Shown piece by piece: positions 32,461-41,635 of a stretch of 41,685 nucleotides of DNA. The stretch comes from an uncultured Gammaproteobacteria bacterium. GTDB taxonomy: Bacteria > Pseudomonadota > Gammaproteobacteria > PS1 > Pseudothioglobaceae. Location of the stretch: positions 1 through 41,685 of the forward strand of contig CALBNC010000008.1 in the NCBI GenBank assembly GCA_937896195.1. The letters run 5' to 3'. Position numbers and translations under genes: made by a program. Each line of letters opens with the position of its first letter. Position 1 is the first letter of the stretch. A model generated the notes under the pieces. That model was not told the origin of the DNA. It did no database searches and worked only from the letters and a program-made list of their open reading frames with translations.

Positions 32461-33538
32461 TACTTCTTTGCTCAATAATGCCACCACCTAAACAGGTATC
32501 CTCTTGATAAAACACAATAGATTGTCCTGGCGTGATCGCTCTTTGTGGATTTTTAAAAATAACTTTAAGTGAATCACCATCCTTCACAACGCTACATTCT
32601 TGTGAGTCTTGGCGGTATCGAATTTTTGCCACACAACTAAAAGGTATCTCTGGTTGAATGTCAATCCAATGTAAATTCGAAGTAGTAAGGGTGTTGTGAT
32701 ACAAAAGCTTATGATCACCCTGGACTACCAAAATTTCATTAGAATCAATGCGTTTATCGGCTACAAACCAAGGTGCGGGAGAATCGCTAAAGCCACCCCC
32801 AATTTCCAAACCTTTTCTTTGGCCAATGGTATAAAAAGCCAAACCTTGATGATGTTTGATAAATTTTCCCTGCTCATCAACAATATTGCCTTGTTGTTTG
32901 GGTAGGTAAGTCTGTAAAAATTCAGAAAAATTACGCTCTCCGATGAAGCAAATACCTGTTGAGTCTTTTTTATCAGCAGTGATTAAGTCGTGTTTTCTAG
33001 CTAACTCACGCACTTCAGTTTTGCTAATCTCGCCCAGTGGAAATAAGCTTTTACTTAATTGCTCTTGATTTAAAAGATGCAAGAAATAGCTCTGATCTTT
33101 ATTATCATCTAGACCTGTTTTTAACTGGTAGCTGTTATTATCATGAGTAATTCTGGCGTAGTGTCCAGTCGCTATCTTATCAGCACCTAGTGATAGAGCA
33201 TGTTCAAGAAAAACTTTGAATTTTATTTTTTGATTACATAAAACATCAGGATTAGGTGTTCGACCTTTCTTGTGCTCTTGTAAAAAATGCTCAAAGACAT
33301 CATCCCAATAATCGGCTGAAAAATTAATACTATGAAGCTTAACCCCCAGTTTGTCAGCTACTTTTTGTGCATCTGATAAATCTTGCTCAGCAGTACAATG
33401 ATCATCCTTGTCATCTTCATCCCAGTTTTTCATAAACAAAGCTTCTACTTCATAGCCTTGTTCTAATAGCATTAATGTTGCAACAGATGAGTCAACACCA
33501 CCTGATAGGCCAACAATAATTTTTCCAAGCTTATTCAA
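32453..33538 (-). CDS. mnmA: tRNA-specific 2-thiouridylase
   Basis: MnmA activates U34 of tRNAs for Lys, Glu and Gln with ATP and adds sulfur. The 361-aa product has the PP-loop GLSGGVDSS (9-17), FMKNWDEDD near 35-43, and the two catalytic cysteines, C101 in NPDVLCNQ and C197 in STGICFIG. These positions fit E. coli C102 and C199, which supports the TTG at 33538 as start; the frame is open to another TTG at 33559. It overlaps the phoH-like gene by 8 bp and hflD by 8 bp, so the three are cotranslated. The sulfur relay genes (tus) are not in this window. Confidence 0.95.
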   Translation of the reverse strand: MNKLGKIIVGLSGGVDSSVATLMLLEQGYEVEALFMKNWDEDDKDDHCTAEQDLSDAQKVADKLGVKLHSINFSADYWDDVFEHFLQEHKKGRTPNPDVLCNQKIKFKVFLEHALSLGADKIATGHYARITHDNNSYQLKTGLDDNKDQSYFLHLLNQEQLSKSLFPLGEISKTEVRELARKHDLITADKKDSTGICFIGERNFSEFLQTYLPKQQGNIVDEQGKFIKHHQGLAFYTIGQRKGLEIGGGFSDSPAPWFVADKRIDSNEILVVQGDHKLLYHNTLTTSNLHWIDIQPEIPFSCVAKIRYRQDSQECSVVKDGDSLKVIFKNPQRAITPGQSIVFYQEDTCLGGGIIEQRSNE

Positions 33539-34448
33539 AGATTTCGTAAGCCTGAACAATACGCTGTACTAATTTGTGCCTAACCACATCTCTTGAGTGG
33601 AAATGACAAAAAGAAATCTTAGGCTCGCTTTCTAAAACTTTCATAGCATGAAGTAAGCCTGATTGATTAGGTCGAGCAAGATCAATTTGAGTAACGTCGC
33701 CTGTAATCACCATTTTGGAGCCAAAACCCATACGCGTTAAAAACATCTTCATTTGTTCGGTTGTGGTGTTTTGAGCTTCATCTAAAATGATGAAGGCTTC
33801 GTTTAGTGTGCGTCCGCGCATAAAAGCCAAAGGCGCCACTTCAATTATATTTTTATCCAACAGTTTGGTAACTTTATCAAAGCCCATCATTTCATACAAA
33901 GCGTCATAAATTGGACGCAAGTAAGGATCAATTTTTTCGGTTAAATCTCCAGGCAGAAAGCCAAGTTTTTCGCCCGCTTCAACGGCAGGACGAACTAGTA
34001 TGATACGTCTTACATCTGAACATTCAAGCGCTTCAACGGCGCGTGCAACCGCCAAATAAGTTTTTCCTGTGCCTGCAGGTCCAATACCAAAAGTACAATC
34101 TTTCTCCTTAATGGCTTTGACGTAATGTTGTTGATTTTTTGAACGTACATGAATAAATTTACGCTTGGTTTTAATGTTAACCGACTCACTAGATATGTCG
34201 TCATCAGTGTAGGCTTTAATGCTCATTTCTACATCATGCACACCAATAGATTGAGTTTTACTGAGCATACTTAAATCTTGCAAAATTCGAGCAGCTAAGT
34301 GCTTGTTATCACCATGAATAATAAACTCTCCACCTTTGTTTTTAATTTCAACATCAAGACTTTTTGCAATAGTTTGTAAATTTCGATCAAATGAGCCACA
34401 AACATCGGACAGTTGTTCAGAATTATCAATTTCTAGAGTGATGTGCAT
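33531..34448 (-). CDS. ybeZ: PhoH-like ATPase (YbeZ)
   Basis: YbeZ is a PhoH-family ATPase associated with rRNA processing through YbeY. The 305-aa product has an N-terminal KH-like region (about 1-75), the Walker A motif GPAGTGKT (123-130), and the Walker B motif FIILDEAQNTT near 218. GDVTQIDL completes the fold. It follows miaB by 12 bp, the usual miaB-ybeZ order. The expected next gene, ybeY, is missing and mnmA follows instead. ybeY may be elsewhere. Confidence 0.92.
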   Translation of the reverse strand: MHITLEIDNSEQLSDVCGSFDRNLQTIAKSLDVEIKNKGGEFIIHGDNKHLAARILQDLSMLSKTQSIGVHDVEMSIKAYTDDDISSESVNIKTKRKFIHVRSKNQQHYVKAIKEKDCTFGIGPAGTGKTYLAVARAVEALECSDVRRIILVRPAVEAGEKLGFLPGDLTEKIDPYLRPIYDALYEMMGFDKVTKLLDKNIIEVAPLAFMRGRTLNEAFIILDEAQNTTTEQMKMFLTRMGFGSKMVITGDVTQIDLARPNQSGLLHAMKVLESEPKISFCHFHSRDVVRHKLVQRIVQAYEIFE

Positions 34449-34460
34449 AGATTGTTGTTT

Positions 34461-35813
34461 TTAAGCGTTATTTTGAAGGTGTAGCTCACCCACTAATGAG
34501 TTGCCACGTGCTGAGGTAATTTTGACATTCACAATTTGACCAATAAGCGACTCATCGCCTTGAAAATGCGTATTACGCATATTTTCTGTGCGACCAAACA
34601 AACTGCTAGTTTCGCCAGGGATTTGAGCGCTCTTTTTAGATAAGTTCTCAATCAATACTTTTTGCACACTACCAACCATAGATTTTGAAATAGCCTCTGT
34701 TGATTCATCGATAGTTTTTTGCACACGTGCTAGGCGTTCTTTTTTAATTGACATATCAACATCGTCAACAAAGCTACCTGCAGGTGTTCCAGGTCTAGCG
34801 GAATAGATAAAGCTAAAAGATTTGTCAAAACCAATATCGTTGATGAGTGTCATGGTGTCTTCAAAGTCTTGATCATTTTCACCCGGAAAGCCAATAATAA
34901 AATCGCTAGAGATGGAAATATCAGGTCGAATTTTACGTAATTTCCTAATTTTCGATTTGTATTCAATAGCCATATGGCCACGCTTCATGAGTCCTAGAAT
35001 TTTGTCAGAACCACTTTGAATAGGTAAATGCAGATGTGAAACCAGCTCAGGAACTTCAGCATAAGCCTCAATAAGAGAATCTGAAAATTCAACTGGATGA
35101 GAAGTGGTGTAACGAATACGATCAATCCCCTCTATTTGCGCGACAATATTGATCAATAAGGCCAAATCAGCACTTTGACCATCATCCATTAATCCTTGGT
35201 AAGCATTAACATTTTGACCTAATAGATTAACCTCACGAACACCTTGTTTGGCTAGTATCCCCACTTCCTTAAGAACATCATTAAAGGGACGAGAAACCTC
35301 TTCTCCACGCGTATAAGGAACCACACAAAAGGTACAGTACTTACTACAACCTTCCATGATAGAAACAAATGCACTAACACCATCTGACTTAGGCTCGGGT
35401 AGGTGGTCAAATTTTTCGATTTCTGGAAAAGAGATATCGATACTGGTTTTTTTGTCACCCAATACCTCATTAAGCATAGTTGGGAGGCGGTGCAAAGTCT
35501 GAGGGCCAAAGATAATATCAACATACGGTGCGCGTTTAAGGATTAACTCTCCTTCTTGTGAGGCAACACAGCCACCCACGCCAATCACTAAATTAGGATT
35601 ACTAACTTTGAGTTTTCTCCAGCGACCTAATTGATGAAACAACTTTTCTTGAGCTTTTTCACGGATAGAGCAAGTGTTAAGTAGCAATACATCTGCATCT
35701 TCTGCTTTATCGGTTAATTCTAAATTGTGTGAGTGCTTCAGTACGTTAACCATTTGGTCAGAGTCGTACTCGTTCATTTGGCATCCAAAGGTGCGAATGT
35801 ATAATTTATTCAT
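34461..35813 (-). CDS. miaB: tRNA-2-methylthio-N6-dimethylallyladenosine synthase
   Basis: MiaB adds a methylthio group to i6A37, completing ms2i6A. The 450-aa product has the N-terminal cluster cysteines C11 ([12 protein letters not shown]), C48 ([10 protein letters not shown]) and C82 (GVGGCVA), the radical SAM motif C156-C160-C163 ([17 protein letters not shown]), and a C-terminal TRAM domain. All six cluster ligands are present. Its substrate is made by MiaA (17970-18887). It leads the miaB-ybeZ-mnmA-hflD run. Confidence 0.97.
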   Translation of the reverse strand: MNKLYIRTFGCQMNEYDSDQMVNVLKHSHNLELTDKAEDADVLLLNTCSIREKAQEKLFHQLGRWRKLKVSNPNLVIGVGGCVASQEGELILKRAPYVDIIFGPQTLHRLPTMLNEVLGDKKTSIDISFPEIEKFDHLPEPKSDGVSAFVSIMEGCSKYCTFCVVPYTRGEEVSRPFNDVLKEVGILAKQGVREVNLLGQNVNAYQGLMDDGQSADLALLINIVAQIEGIDRIRYTTSHPVEFSDSLIEAYAEVPELVSHLHLPIQSGSDKILGLMKRGHMAIEYKSKIRKLRKIRPDISISSDFIIGFPGENDQDFEDTMTLINDIGFDKSFSFIYSARPGTPAGSFVDDVDMSIKKERLARVQKTIDESTEAISKSMVGSVQKVLIENLSKKSAQIPGETSSLFGRTENMRNTHFQGDESLIGQIVNVKITSARGNSLVGELHLQNNA

Positions 35814-35828
35814 AATAAAATTTTACTA

Positions 35829-36866
35829 CTAAGGTGTAGAGCTATTCTGGATATGCAATGTTTGTGTTGGGAAGGCAATCTCAGCATTGTGAGATTCAAT
35901 AATATTTGCTATAGTGAGTAAGATTTCTTGCTTAATTTTTTGATATTCATCTTTACTGGTTGTGTTGGTAAAGGCGTAGATATTAAAATCAATAGATGAA
36001 GTGTTGAAATAATTAAAAAACACACGCAGAGACTGAGTTTGATTAATGCCTTTATGTGCTTTAAGCATGCTTTCAACTTCTGCAACAATCAGTGGCATTT
36101 GCTTGATATCATCATAACGAATACCAACCACTTCATTGATTCGACGATGGGTCATGCGCGAAGGAGTTTCAATAGGGATTGAGGCAAAAATTGAGTTAGG
36201 AATATAGACTGGATTTAGGCTAAAAGTACGAATACGTGTCATGCGCCAGCCAATTTTTTCAACGGTACCTTCAAATTGCGTAGAGCGAATCCAATCGCCT
36301 GTAGAAAAAGGCTTATCCATTTGAATCATAAGCCCGCCAAAAATATTGCTTAGCATATCCTTGGCAGCAAAGCCCATTACAATACCACCAACACCACCAA
36401 AAGTTAGTAAGCTTGAAATTGAAAAACCTAAAAATTGAGCAATGCCTAATAAAATAGCGGTAACAATCAAAATTTTGATCAATCTTGAAAATAATCTCAC
36501 TGAGTCGTTATCAACACTATTATCTTCTTCAACTAGGTAAGTCTCGATGCCTGAAATCATGCGAACAACGCCCCAGGTAACGATAAATATCGGTGTGATA
36601 TTAATATACCCAATGACCGAAGTCAGTGCCTCTATTTGCCCTTCGAAAGCCACAATAGAAAAGTAGAACCATCCAAACCAAATTAAGGTTTTTAGAGGAG
36701 TGGAAACAGACTTAAGCAGATGATCATCAAGCTGATTTTTGGTTTTACTTGTGTGTTTACTGACCTGTCTTAAAATGAAGCCAAGAGCCAAATGTGCAAC
36801 CATCGCAACAATAAGTAAAATACCAATAACTTGGTTAGGTGTCATATTTTGTAAGTAATCATTCAT
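35829..36866 (-). CDS. MscS family mechanosensitive channel
   Basis: This 345-aa protein has an N-terminal transmembrane block (about 13-32, 57-75, 83-103 and 130-150). The pore-lining TM3 signature LTFGGVGGIVMGFAAKDMLSNIFGGLMI follows (in two parts at about 155-180). The cytoplasmic beta domain carries DWIRSTQFEGTVEKIGWRMTRIRT and VYIPNSIF. It opens on membrane stretch to release osmolytes. The four-helix arrangement resembles the YnaI/MSL1 class more than three-helix MscS. It ends 15 bp before miaB begins, so miaB may be transcribed with it. It starts 17 bp after the LytM gene. Confidence 0.9.
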   Translation of the reverse strand: MNDYLQNMTPNQVIGILLIVAMVAHLALGFILRQVSKHTSKTKNQLDDHLLKSVSTPLKTLIWFGWFYFSIVAFEGQIEALTSVIGYINITPIFIVTWGVVRMISGIETYLVEEDNSVDNDSVRLFSRLIKILIVTAILLGIAQFLGFSISSLLTFGGVGGIVMGFAAKDMLSNIFGGLMIQMDKPFSTGDWIRSTQFEGTVEKIGWRMTRIRTFSLNPVYIPNSIFASIPIETPSRMTHRRINEVVGIRYDDIKQMPLIVAEVESMLKAHKGINQTQSLRVFFNYFNTSSIDFNIYAFTNTTSKDEYQKIKQEILLTIANIIESHNAEIAFPTQTLHIQNSSTP

Positions 36867-36883
36867 AATTAATATTTTAGCGT

Positions 36884-37450
36884 TTATTTTAAGTATTTGA
36901 GCGGATTAATCGTTTGTTTGAATTTTTTCATTTCAAAGTAAAACGGATGACTATTGGTGCTCGCAATAACTTGGTTTTTCTTAATCTTATCGCCAACAGA
37001 AACCCGTAAAGATTGGCTTTGGGTGTAAGTACTGTAAAACCCTAATGGGTGGCGAATAACAATCATAGTACCATGGCTTTTCATTTTATTACCAACATAG
37101 ATAACTTTACCCTCACGAATGGCATGAATCTCTTGTTCTACTTGTGTGTTAAAAGTTAAACCTTGATGATTTTTAGAAAAGGTTTTGCTCACACTGGCAT
37201 TAACTGGAATCTGCCATTTATTAAGCTGCTTTGTATTCGCCTGACGAGGTTTAATTTTTGTAGCTTTTGAGGCATATTGATCTGTTGCTCTTTTAGTTTT
37301 CTCGGTTGAGCGCTCAACCTGTAAGTTTTGTTGATTAATATTTTCTAAATGACTAGATTTTTCAACAACAATAATAGCCTGTTTAGGCGATGAAGAATAG
37401 CATCCACTGAGTGATACTAGCAAGACAACACTCAACCATTTAACTAACAT
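36884..37450 (-). CDS. Degenerate LytM lipoprotein (NlpD/EnvC-like amidase activator)
   Basis: This 188-aa lipoprotein has the lipobox LSGC (Cys at about 17) and a C-terminal LytM (M23) fold from about residue 95. The zinc ligands are lost: HxxxD becomes HQGLT, the central histidine segment reads YSTYTQ, and HLH becomes FYF in HPFYFEM. NlpD and EnvC share this loss and activate cell-wall amidases at division. The gene follows a YqaA-like gene, the order yqaA-nlpD in many Gammaproteobacteria, which supports NlpD. The usual LysM domain of NlpD is absent and rpoS does not follow. The ATG at 37450 has GGAG 7 nt upstream and overlaps the previous gene by 11 bp; a longer frame runs to 37477. Confidence 0.8.
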   Translation of the reverse strand: MLVKWLSVVLLVSLSGCYSSSPKQAIIVVEKSSHLENINQQNLQVERSTEKTKRATDQYASKATKIKPRQANTKQLNKWQIPVNASVSKTFSKNHQGLTFNTQVEQEIHAIREGKVIYVGNKMKSHGTMIVIRHPLGFYSTYTQSQSLRVSVGDKIKKNQVIASTNSHPFYFEMKKFKQTINPLKYLK

Positions 37451-38012
37451 ACAAAGCTCCAAAAATAACAACAACAATTAAACCATAACCTAAACGATCA
37501 ATGTATTTTTTTAACCATTGATCACATTGATCGCCGTAAGTTTTGACCAAACCAGCTATTAAATAATAACGCGCACCTCTTGCGACTAACGAAATCAAAA
37601 TAAAAGGCAATAGTGGCATCGCCATACTGCCCGCAGTAATAGTAGCCAATTTATAAGGGATGGGACTAAAAGCTGCCACACCGACAACCCAAATACCATA
37701 TTGATCAAAAAATACTTTAACCGATGTAATAGCATCTGGCTTGATTAGCTCAGCAGTTAGTAAAAAATCAAGCAACACATCACCCAACAAATATCCAGCA
37801 AGACCTCCTAACACTGAAAATAAGGTTGTAATCAAAGCAAATTGATAAGCTTTGTTAGGGCGTCTTAGTGCCATTGGCGCTAATAAAACATCAGGTGGTG
37901 GATAAGGAAGAATTGAAGATTCCAAAAAGCTAATAATCGATAGCCAATAAATGGCAAACTTACTTTGCGCCCAGTCCAGAGTTTTTTGGTAAATTCTAGA
38001 AAAAATCTGCAT
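37440..38012 (-). CDS. yqaA: DedA/VTT family membrane protein (YqaA-like)
   Basis: This 190-aa protein has the DedA pattern: an early re-entrant segment with FLESSILPYPPPDVLLAPMAL (28-48, here split by the PPP turn) and GGLAGYLLGDVL near 70. FSPIPYKLATITAG (about 115-128) carries the conserved F-P-K segment, and three hydrophobic stretches follow. DedA proteins are linked to phospholipid or undecaprenyl-phosphate recycling. The PPPD form is typical of the short YqaA group. The stop overlaps the LytM-lipoprotein start by 11 bp. It is 6 bp after glyQ. Confidence 0.85.
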   Translation of the reverse strand: MQIFSRIYQKTLDWAQSKFAIYWLSIISFLESSILPYPPPDVLLAPMALRRPNKAYQFALITTLFSVLGGLAGYLLGDVLLDFLLTAELIKPDAITSVKVFFDQYGIWVVGVAAFSPIPYKLATITAGSMAMPLLPFILISLVARGARYYLIAGLVKTYGDQCDQWLKKYIDRLGYGLIVVVIFGALYVS

Positions 38013-38018
38013 TAAGGT

Positions 38019-38918
38019 TTAAGAGTCTTGAACCATTGGAAAGCCTAAAGATTTTCGTGAATCAAAGTAAGTTTGCGCTACCTTTTGACTCATAGCACGC
38101 ACCCTGCGAATAAATCTTGCACGGTCTGTCACACTAATAGCATGACGTGCATCAAGCAAGTTAAATAAATGAGAGGCTTTCATCACTTGTTCATAAGCTG
38201 GGTAGGGCAGAGCTTTTTCAATTAGCTGCTCATTCATTGACTCAGCTTCGTCAAATTGCTTAAACAATACATCGGTATCAGCAATTTCAAAATTATAAGT
38301 CGATTGCTCAACTTCATTCTGATGAAAAACATCGCCATAACTAACGCCTTCAGTCCACACCAAGTCAAACACACTGTCAACACCTTGAAGATACATAGCA
38401 AGACGTTCCAGACCATAAGTTAGCTCACCCGATACTGGTTTACAAGCTAGGCCACCGATTTGTTGAAAATAGGTAAATTGAGAAACTTCCATGCCATTAA
38501 GCCAAATCTCCCAACCTAATCCCCAAGCGCCTAATGTTGGGGATTCCCAATTGTCTTCAACAAAACGAACATCATGCTTACTTAAATCAATACCAATCTC
38601 ACTTAAAGATTCTAAATACAAATCTTGAATGTCTTTAGGGGATGGTTTAAGAATAACTTGAAATTGGTAATAATGTTGAAGACGATTTGGATTTTCACCA
38701 TAACGCCCATCAGTAGGGCGGCGCGAAGGTTGTACATAAGCCGCTTTCCAGGGCTCTGGACCAATGGCTCTTAAAAAAGTAGCTGGATGGAAGGTGCCTG
38801 CGCCCATCTCCATGTCAAAAGGTTGTAGCAATGTACAGCCTTTTGAAGCCCAAAAAGTTTGTAGTTTTAAGATTAAATTTTGAAACGATGCACTGGCATC
38901 TAAATCTGAAATTGACAT
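38019..38918 (-). CDS. glyQ: Glycyl-tRNA synthetase alpha subunit
   Basis: GlyQ is the catalytic subunit of the alpha2beta2 bacterial glycyl-tRNA synthetase. The 299-aa product has [30 protein letters not shown] in two blocks (12-41), [25 protein letters not shown] near 80, and FTYFQQIGG with the class II core. The length matches E. coli (303 aa). The beta subunit gene glyS, nearly always directly downstream, is not here: the next gene is yqaA. It must be elsewhere, because alpha alone is not functional. Confidence 0.97.
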   Translation of the reverse strand: MSISDLDASASFQNLILKLQTFWASKGCTLLQPFDMEMGAGTFHPATFLRAIGPEPWKAAYVQPSRRPTDGRYGENPNRLQHYYQFQVILKPSPKDIQDLYLESLSEIGIDLSKHDVRFVEDNWESPTLGAWGLGWEIWLNGMEVSQFTYFQQIGGLACKPVSGELTYGLERLAMYLQGVDSVFDLVWTEGVSYGDVFHQNEVEQSTYNFEIADTDVLFKQFDEAESMNEQLIEKALPYPAYEQVMKASHLFNLLDARHAISVTDRARFIRRVRAMSQKVAQTYFDSRKSLGFPMVQDS

Positions 38919-39029
38919 AATAAGTCGGCTGAAATGAGTCTAAAAATTACAAAAATTTTACCGCATCAAGCATGATTAGATTAGGCTTTTATCAATAGAT
39001 AAACCTTTATAACCATTGAGAAAACTAAA

Positions 39030-40013
39030 CTAGGTTATTTTAAGTTTAAGTAATTCTGTCTTAAGTTCACTTTCTGTTAAGTGATCATAGTCGTTTAAAG
39101 TGGTTGTGTTGACTCCGCCACATGATTCATACCACGCGTAACCAGATGTCCAGCTTTCATGTTTATAATCATCTTGACGCTGGCGAACCACACATAAAAC
39201 AGCCTGATCTCGATAAATTAGATGATAAGGTTGTTCGTCACGATGCAAGCTTTCAATAAATTCCCAAGCGTCACCCATCGAGTTAAACCAATGGTTAATC
39301 AAAGGGTATTTTTCATCATTTTCAATGGGTAGCGGGTTTTCTCTAATAAAACATTGCAGGTGAAAATGATTCACCGATGCATAGGCGCCATAAGAGTTAT
39401 AAGCCAAAGTGAAGCCTTTAATATTTAGCCCGACAGCATTTGCCATCATCCAAGCAAACTGATGAAGCTGCGGAGTGAGAAGTTGTGGATGGTTTTTATC
39501 TGCCTCAACAACGACAAGGCCATGGCATTTCGCAAAAGGAAATTTATTATAAAAAAGTGAGATGTCTTTAGAGAAAAGCTGGCCTTTAAAAAACAACTCT
39601 TTTTGTAAGAAATCTTTATTAAAGTGAAATTCACTCTCATTAAAATCTTCACTCATGCCTTTGGTTTTAGCATTTGACATTCGCTGAGGACGTAAAGCGC
39701 GAAGCGGGTTGTATTGTAATTCAAACCCACCAATCTGCTTATATTTAACAATATCAAGATCGGAAAAATCTATTTTTTTTAACTGATCAAAAACTGCAAT
39801 GTCATCAGCTGATCCTCTTATTTTCGTAGCTTTAAGCTGTTCGAATTTGTCTGATAGCTTTGGCTTGAGTTGGCGCCATAGTTTTTCATCAGCCAAAGCG
39901 TTGGCCAATACCAAGATAAATACGCCAGGCTCATTATATTCAAGCATGGCGTCTAAGCCTTGATAGAAATTTTGTCCAAACTGGATGTTACTAGTAAATA
40001 ATGGATCTATCAT
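39030..40013 (-). CDS. HIT-superfamily nucleotide phosphorylase/transferase-like protein
   Basis: This 327-aa protein is of uncertain function. It has the HIT-like catalytic motif NHFHLQ (H216, H218, Q220), as in branch members such as GalT and the GDP-hexose phosphorylases (VTC2/GDPGP1). Further blocks that fit that group are NPLRALRPQRM near 102-112, KELFFKG, NKFPFAKCHGLVVVEAD (about 156-172) and GFTLAYNSYGAYASV. HxHxQ members usually attack the alpha phosphate of a nucleotide sugar or dinucleotide. I prefer the ATG at 40013, although the frame opens at a GTG at 40067 inside a long inverted repeat. It stands alone between glyQ and ahcY, with no nucleotide-sugar genes nearby. Confidence 0.65.
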   Translation of the reverse strand: MIDPLFTSNIQFGQNFYQGLDAMLEYNEPGVFILVLANALADEKLWRQLKPKLSDKFEQLKATKIRGSADDIAVFDQLKKIDFSDLDIVKYKQIGGFELQYNPLRALRPQRMSNAKTKGMSEDFNESEFHFNKDFLQKELFFKGQLFSKDISLFYNKFPFAKCHGLVVVEADKNHPQLLTPQLHQFAWMMANAVGLNIKGFTLAYNSYGAYASVNHFHLQCFIRENPLPIENDEKYPLINHWFNSMGDAWEFIESLHRDEQPYHLIYRDQAVLCVVRQRQDDYKHESWTSGYAWYESCGGVNTTTLNDYDHLTESELKTELLKLKIT

Positions 40014-40055
40014 GATTAATTTATTTAAGAAAAAATGGAAATATTGGTAATTTAT

Positions 40056-40109
40056 CTTAAAAAACACCTAAAAATAGATAAAAAGTGCTATTTATAAGTG
40101 TTTTTTAAG
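40056..40109. repeat. Near-perfect 22-bp inverted repeat upstream of the HIT gene
   Basis: Arms 40056-40077 and 40088-40109 match at 20 of 22 positions with a 10-bp spacer. As minus-strand RNA one of the two mismatches is a G-U pair, giving 21 of 22 pairs. As plus-strand RNA it is an A-C mismatch. The structure is therefore better preserved in the HIT gene's own transcript. It lies 43 bp before the ATG at 40013, and the alternative GTG (40067) is inside its left arm. Confidence 0.6.
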
Positions 40110-40146
40110 ATATTTTCGCTATTTTATGGCCTTTTTAAGGTATTTT
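40102..40146. repeat. Two 15-bp direct repeats upstream of the HIT gene
   Basis: TTTTTAAGATATTTT (40102-40116) recurs with one mismatch as TTTTTAAGGTATTTT (40132-40146), exactly 30 bp apart, close to three helical turns. The first copy overlaps the right arm of the inverted repeat. In this AT-rich spacer chance remains possible. The rest of 40110-40185 holds no gene; a weak minus-strand TTGCCA with TAAAAA 17 nt on (about 40172-40144) could be a promoter. Confidence 0.4.
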
Positions 40147-40185
40147 TTATTATTTATTTATATATTTGGCAAATAATCAAAATCG

Positions 40186-40214
40186 CACAAAAAATGCGAC
40201 CCAGGGGTCGCATG
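40186..40214 (-). terminator. Rho-independent terminator of ahcY
   Basis: On the minus strand an 8-bp GC-rich stem ATGCGACC / GGTCGCAT (40213-40206 and 40201-40194) with a 4-nt loop is followed by a run of T (40193-40189). It starts 24 bp after the ahcY stop. It separates ahcY from the HIT gene, so the latter needs its own promoter. Confidence 0.85.
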
Positions 40215-40237
40215 TTTTATTTTACTAAAGGTTAAAT

Positions 40238-41635
40238 CTAGTATTTATAAGATTCTGGCTTGAATGGGCCTTCCTTATTAACTTTGATATAGCTTGCTTG
40301 TGCGTCTGTTAGTGTTGTTAGTACACCACCAAAGCCACCAACCATAGCAGCAGCAACTTCTTCGTCAAGCTTCTTAGGAAGAACCTCTACGTAGATATCA
40401 CCACCTCTGGTTGCAAATTTAGCGTCAAATAAATGCATTTGTGCCAATACTTGGTTTGCAAACGAACCATCCATAATACGACTTGGGTGTCCTGTTGCAT
40501 TGCCTAAGTTAACCAAGCGACCTTCAGATAATAAGATTAGGTAATCATTTTTAGCATCACTACGGTAAACACGGTGAACTTGAGGCTTTACTTCATCCCA
40601 GCGCCAATTATCACGCATAAATTGAGTGTCGATTTCATTATCAAAGTGGCCAATATTACATACCACAGAACCTTCTTTGATTGTTTCTAGCATAGCGCTA
40701 TCACAAACATTCATGTTGCCAGTCGTGGTAACAATAAGATCAGTGGTTGATAATAATAATTTATTGATGTTCGCAGCTTTACCAGTGTTAATACCGTCGA
40801 TATAAGGTGAAACAATCTCGAACCCATCCATACAAGCTTGCATGGCACAGATTGGGTCAATTTCAGAAATTTTAACAATCATACCTTCTTGACGTAATGA
40901 TTGTGCAGAGCCTTTGCCCACATCGCCATAACCAATAACCAATGCTTTTTTGCCAGACATTAACATGTCAGTACCACGCTTAATAGCGTCGTTAAGCGAA
41001 TGACGACAGCCGTATTTGTTGTCATTTTTAGATTTAGTGACAGAGTCGTTAACATTAATAGCTGGTACTTTTAAGGTACCTAGTTCCATCATCTCAAGTA
41101 AGCGATGAACGCCCGTAGTAGTTTCTTCACTAATACCGTGAATGTCATTTAGCATAGCTGGGTATTTTTCATGCAACATCTGAGTTAGATCGCCACCATC
41201 ATCAAGCACCATGTTGGCATTCCAAGGCTTACCATTTTCTAAAATAGTTTGCTCAATACACCATAGGAATTCTTCCTCAGTTTCACCTTTCCAGGCGAAT
41301 GTTGGAATATCTGCGGCAACCATTGCTGCTGCTGCGTGATCTTGAGTTGAAAAAATATTACAACTTGACCAACGCACTTGTGCACCTAGGTCAACCAAGG
41401 TTTCCATAAGTACAGCTGTTTGAATAGTCATGTGAATACAACCTAATATTCGAGCATCTTTAAGTGGTTGTTCGTCACGATATTTGTCACGAAGTGTCAT
41501 CAACGCAGGCATTTCTGCTTCGGCCATTTCCACTTCTTTGCGCCCGTAATCGGCTAATGCCATATCGGCGACTTTGTAGTCGTTGTTTTTAATTGTTGAG
41601 TTGTCCGCCTGGATTGCTGTGTGTCGCTTACTCAT
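40238..41635 (-). CDS. ahcY: Adenosylhomocysteinase
   Basis: AhcY splits S-adenosylhomocysteine into adenosine and homocysteine, removing the inhibitor left by methyltransferases. The 465-aa product has the substrate/catalytic segment [20 protein letters not shown] near 198-217. The NAD motif [11 protein letters not shown] lies near 234-244, and [10 protein letters not shown] is also present. The C-terminal PFKPESYKY contains the Lys-Tyr pair that contacts NAD of the partner subunit. The length includes the roughly 40-residue insertion of the bacterial/plant form. AAAGGAGAG upstream of the ATG is a strong ribosome site. Only 50 bp of leader is in the window, and it shows no clear riboswitch. 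Confidence 0.97.
   Translation of the reverse strand: MSKRHTAIQADNSTIKNNDYKVADMALADYGRKEVEMAEAEMPALMTLRDKYRDEQPLKDARILGCIHMTIQTAVLMETLVDLGAQVRWSSCNIFSTQDHAAAAMVAADIPTFAWKGETEEEFLWCIEQTILENGKPWNANMVLDDGGDLTQMLHEKYPAMLNDIHGISEETTTGVHRLLEMMELGTLKVPAINVNDSVTKSKNDNKYGCRHSLNDAIKRGTDMLMSGKKALVIGYGDVGKGSAQSLRQEGMIVKISEIDPICAMQACMDGFEIVSPYIDGINTGKAANINKLLLSTTDLIVTTTGNMNVCDSAMLETIKEGSVVCNIGHFDNEIDTQFMRDNWRWDEVKPQVHRVYRSDAKNDYLILLSEGRLVNLGNATGHPSRIMDGSFANQVLAQMHLFDAKFATRGGDIYVEVLPKKLDEEVAAAMVGGFGGVLTTLTDAQASYIKVNKEGPFKPESYKY

Noticed and set aside
38919..39029. Promoter or terminator between the HIT gene and glyQ
   Set aside because: A TAAAAT box lacks a usable -35, and the GGTTTATC/GATAAAAGCC hairpin is imperfect and has no T-run.
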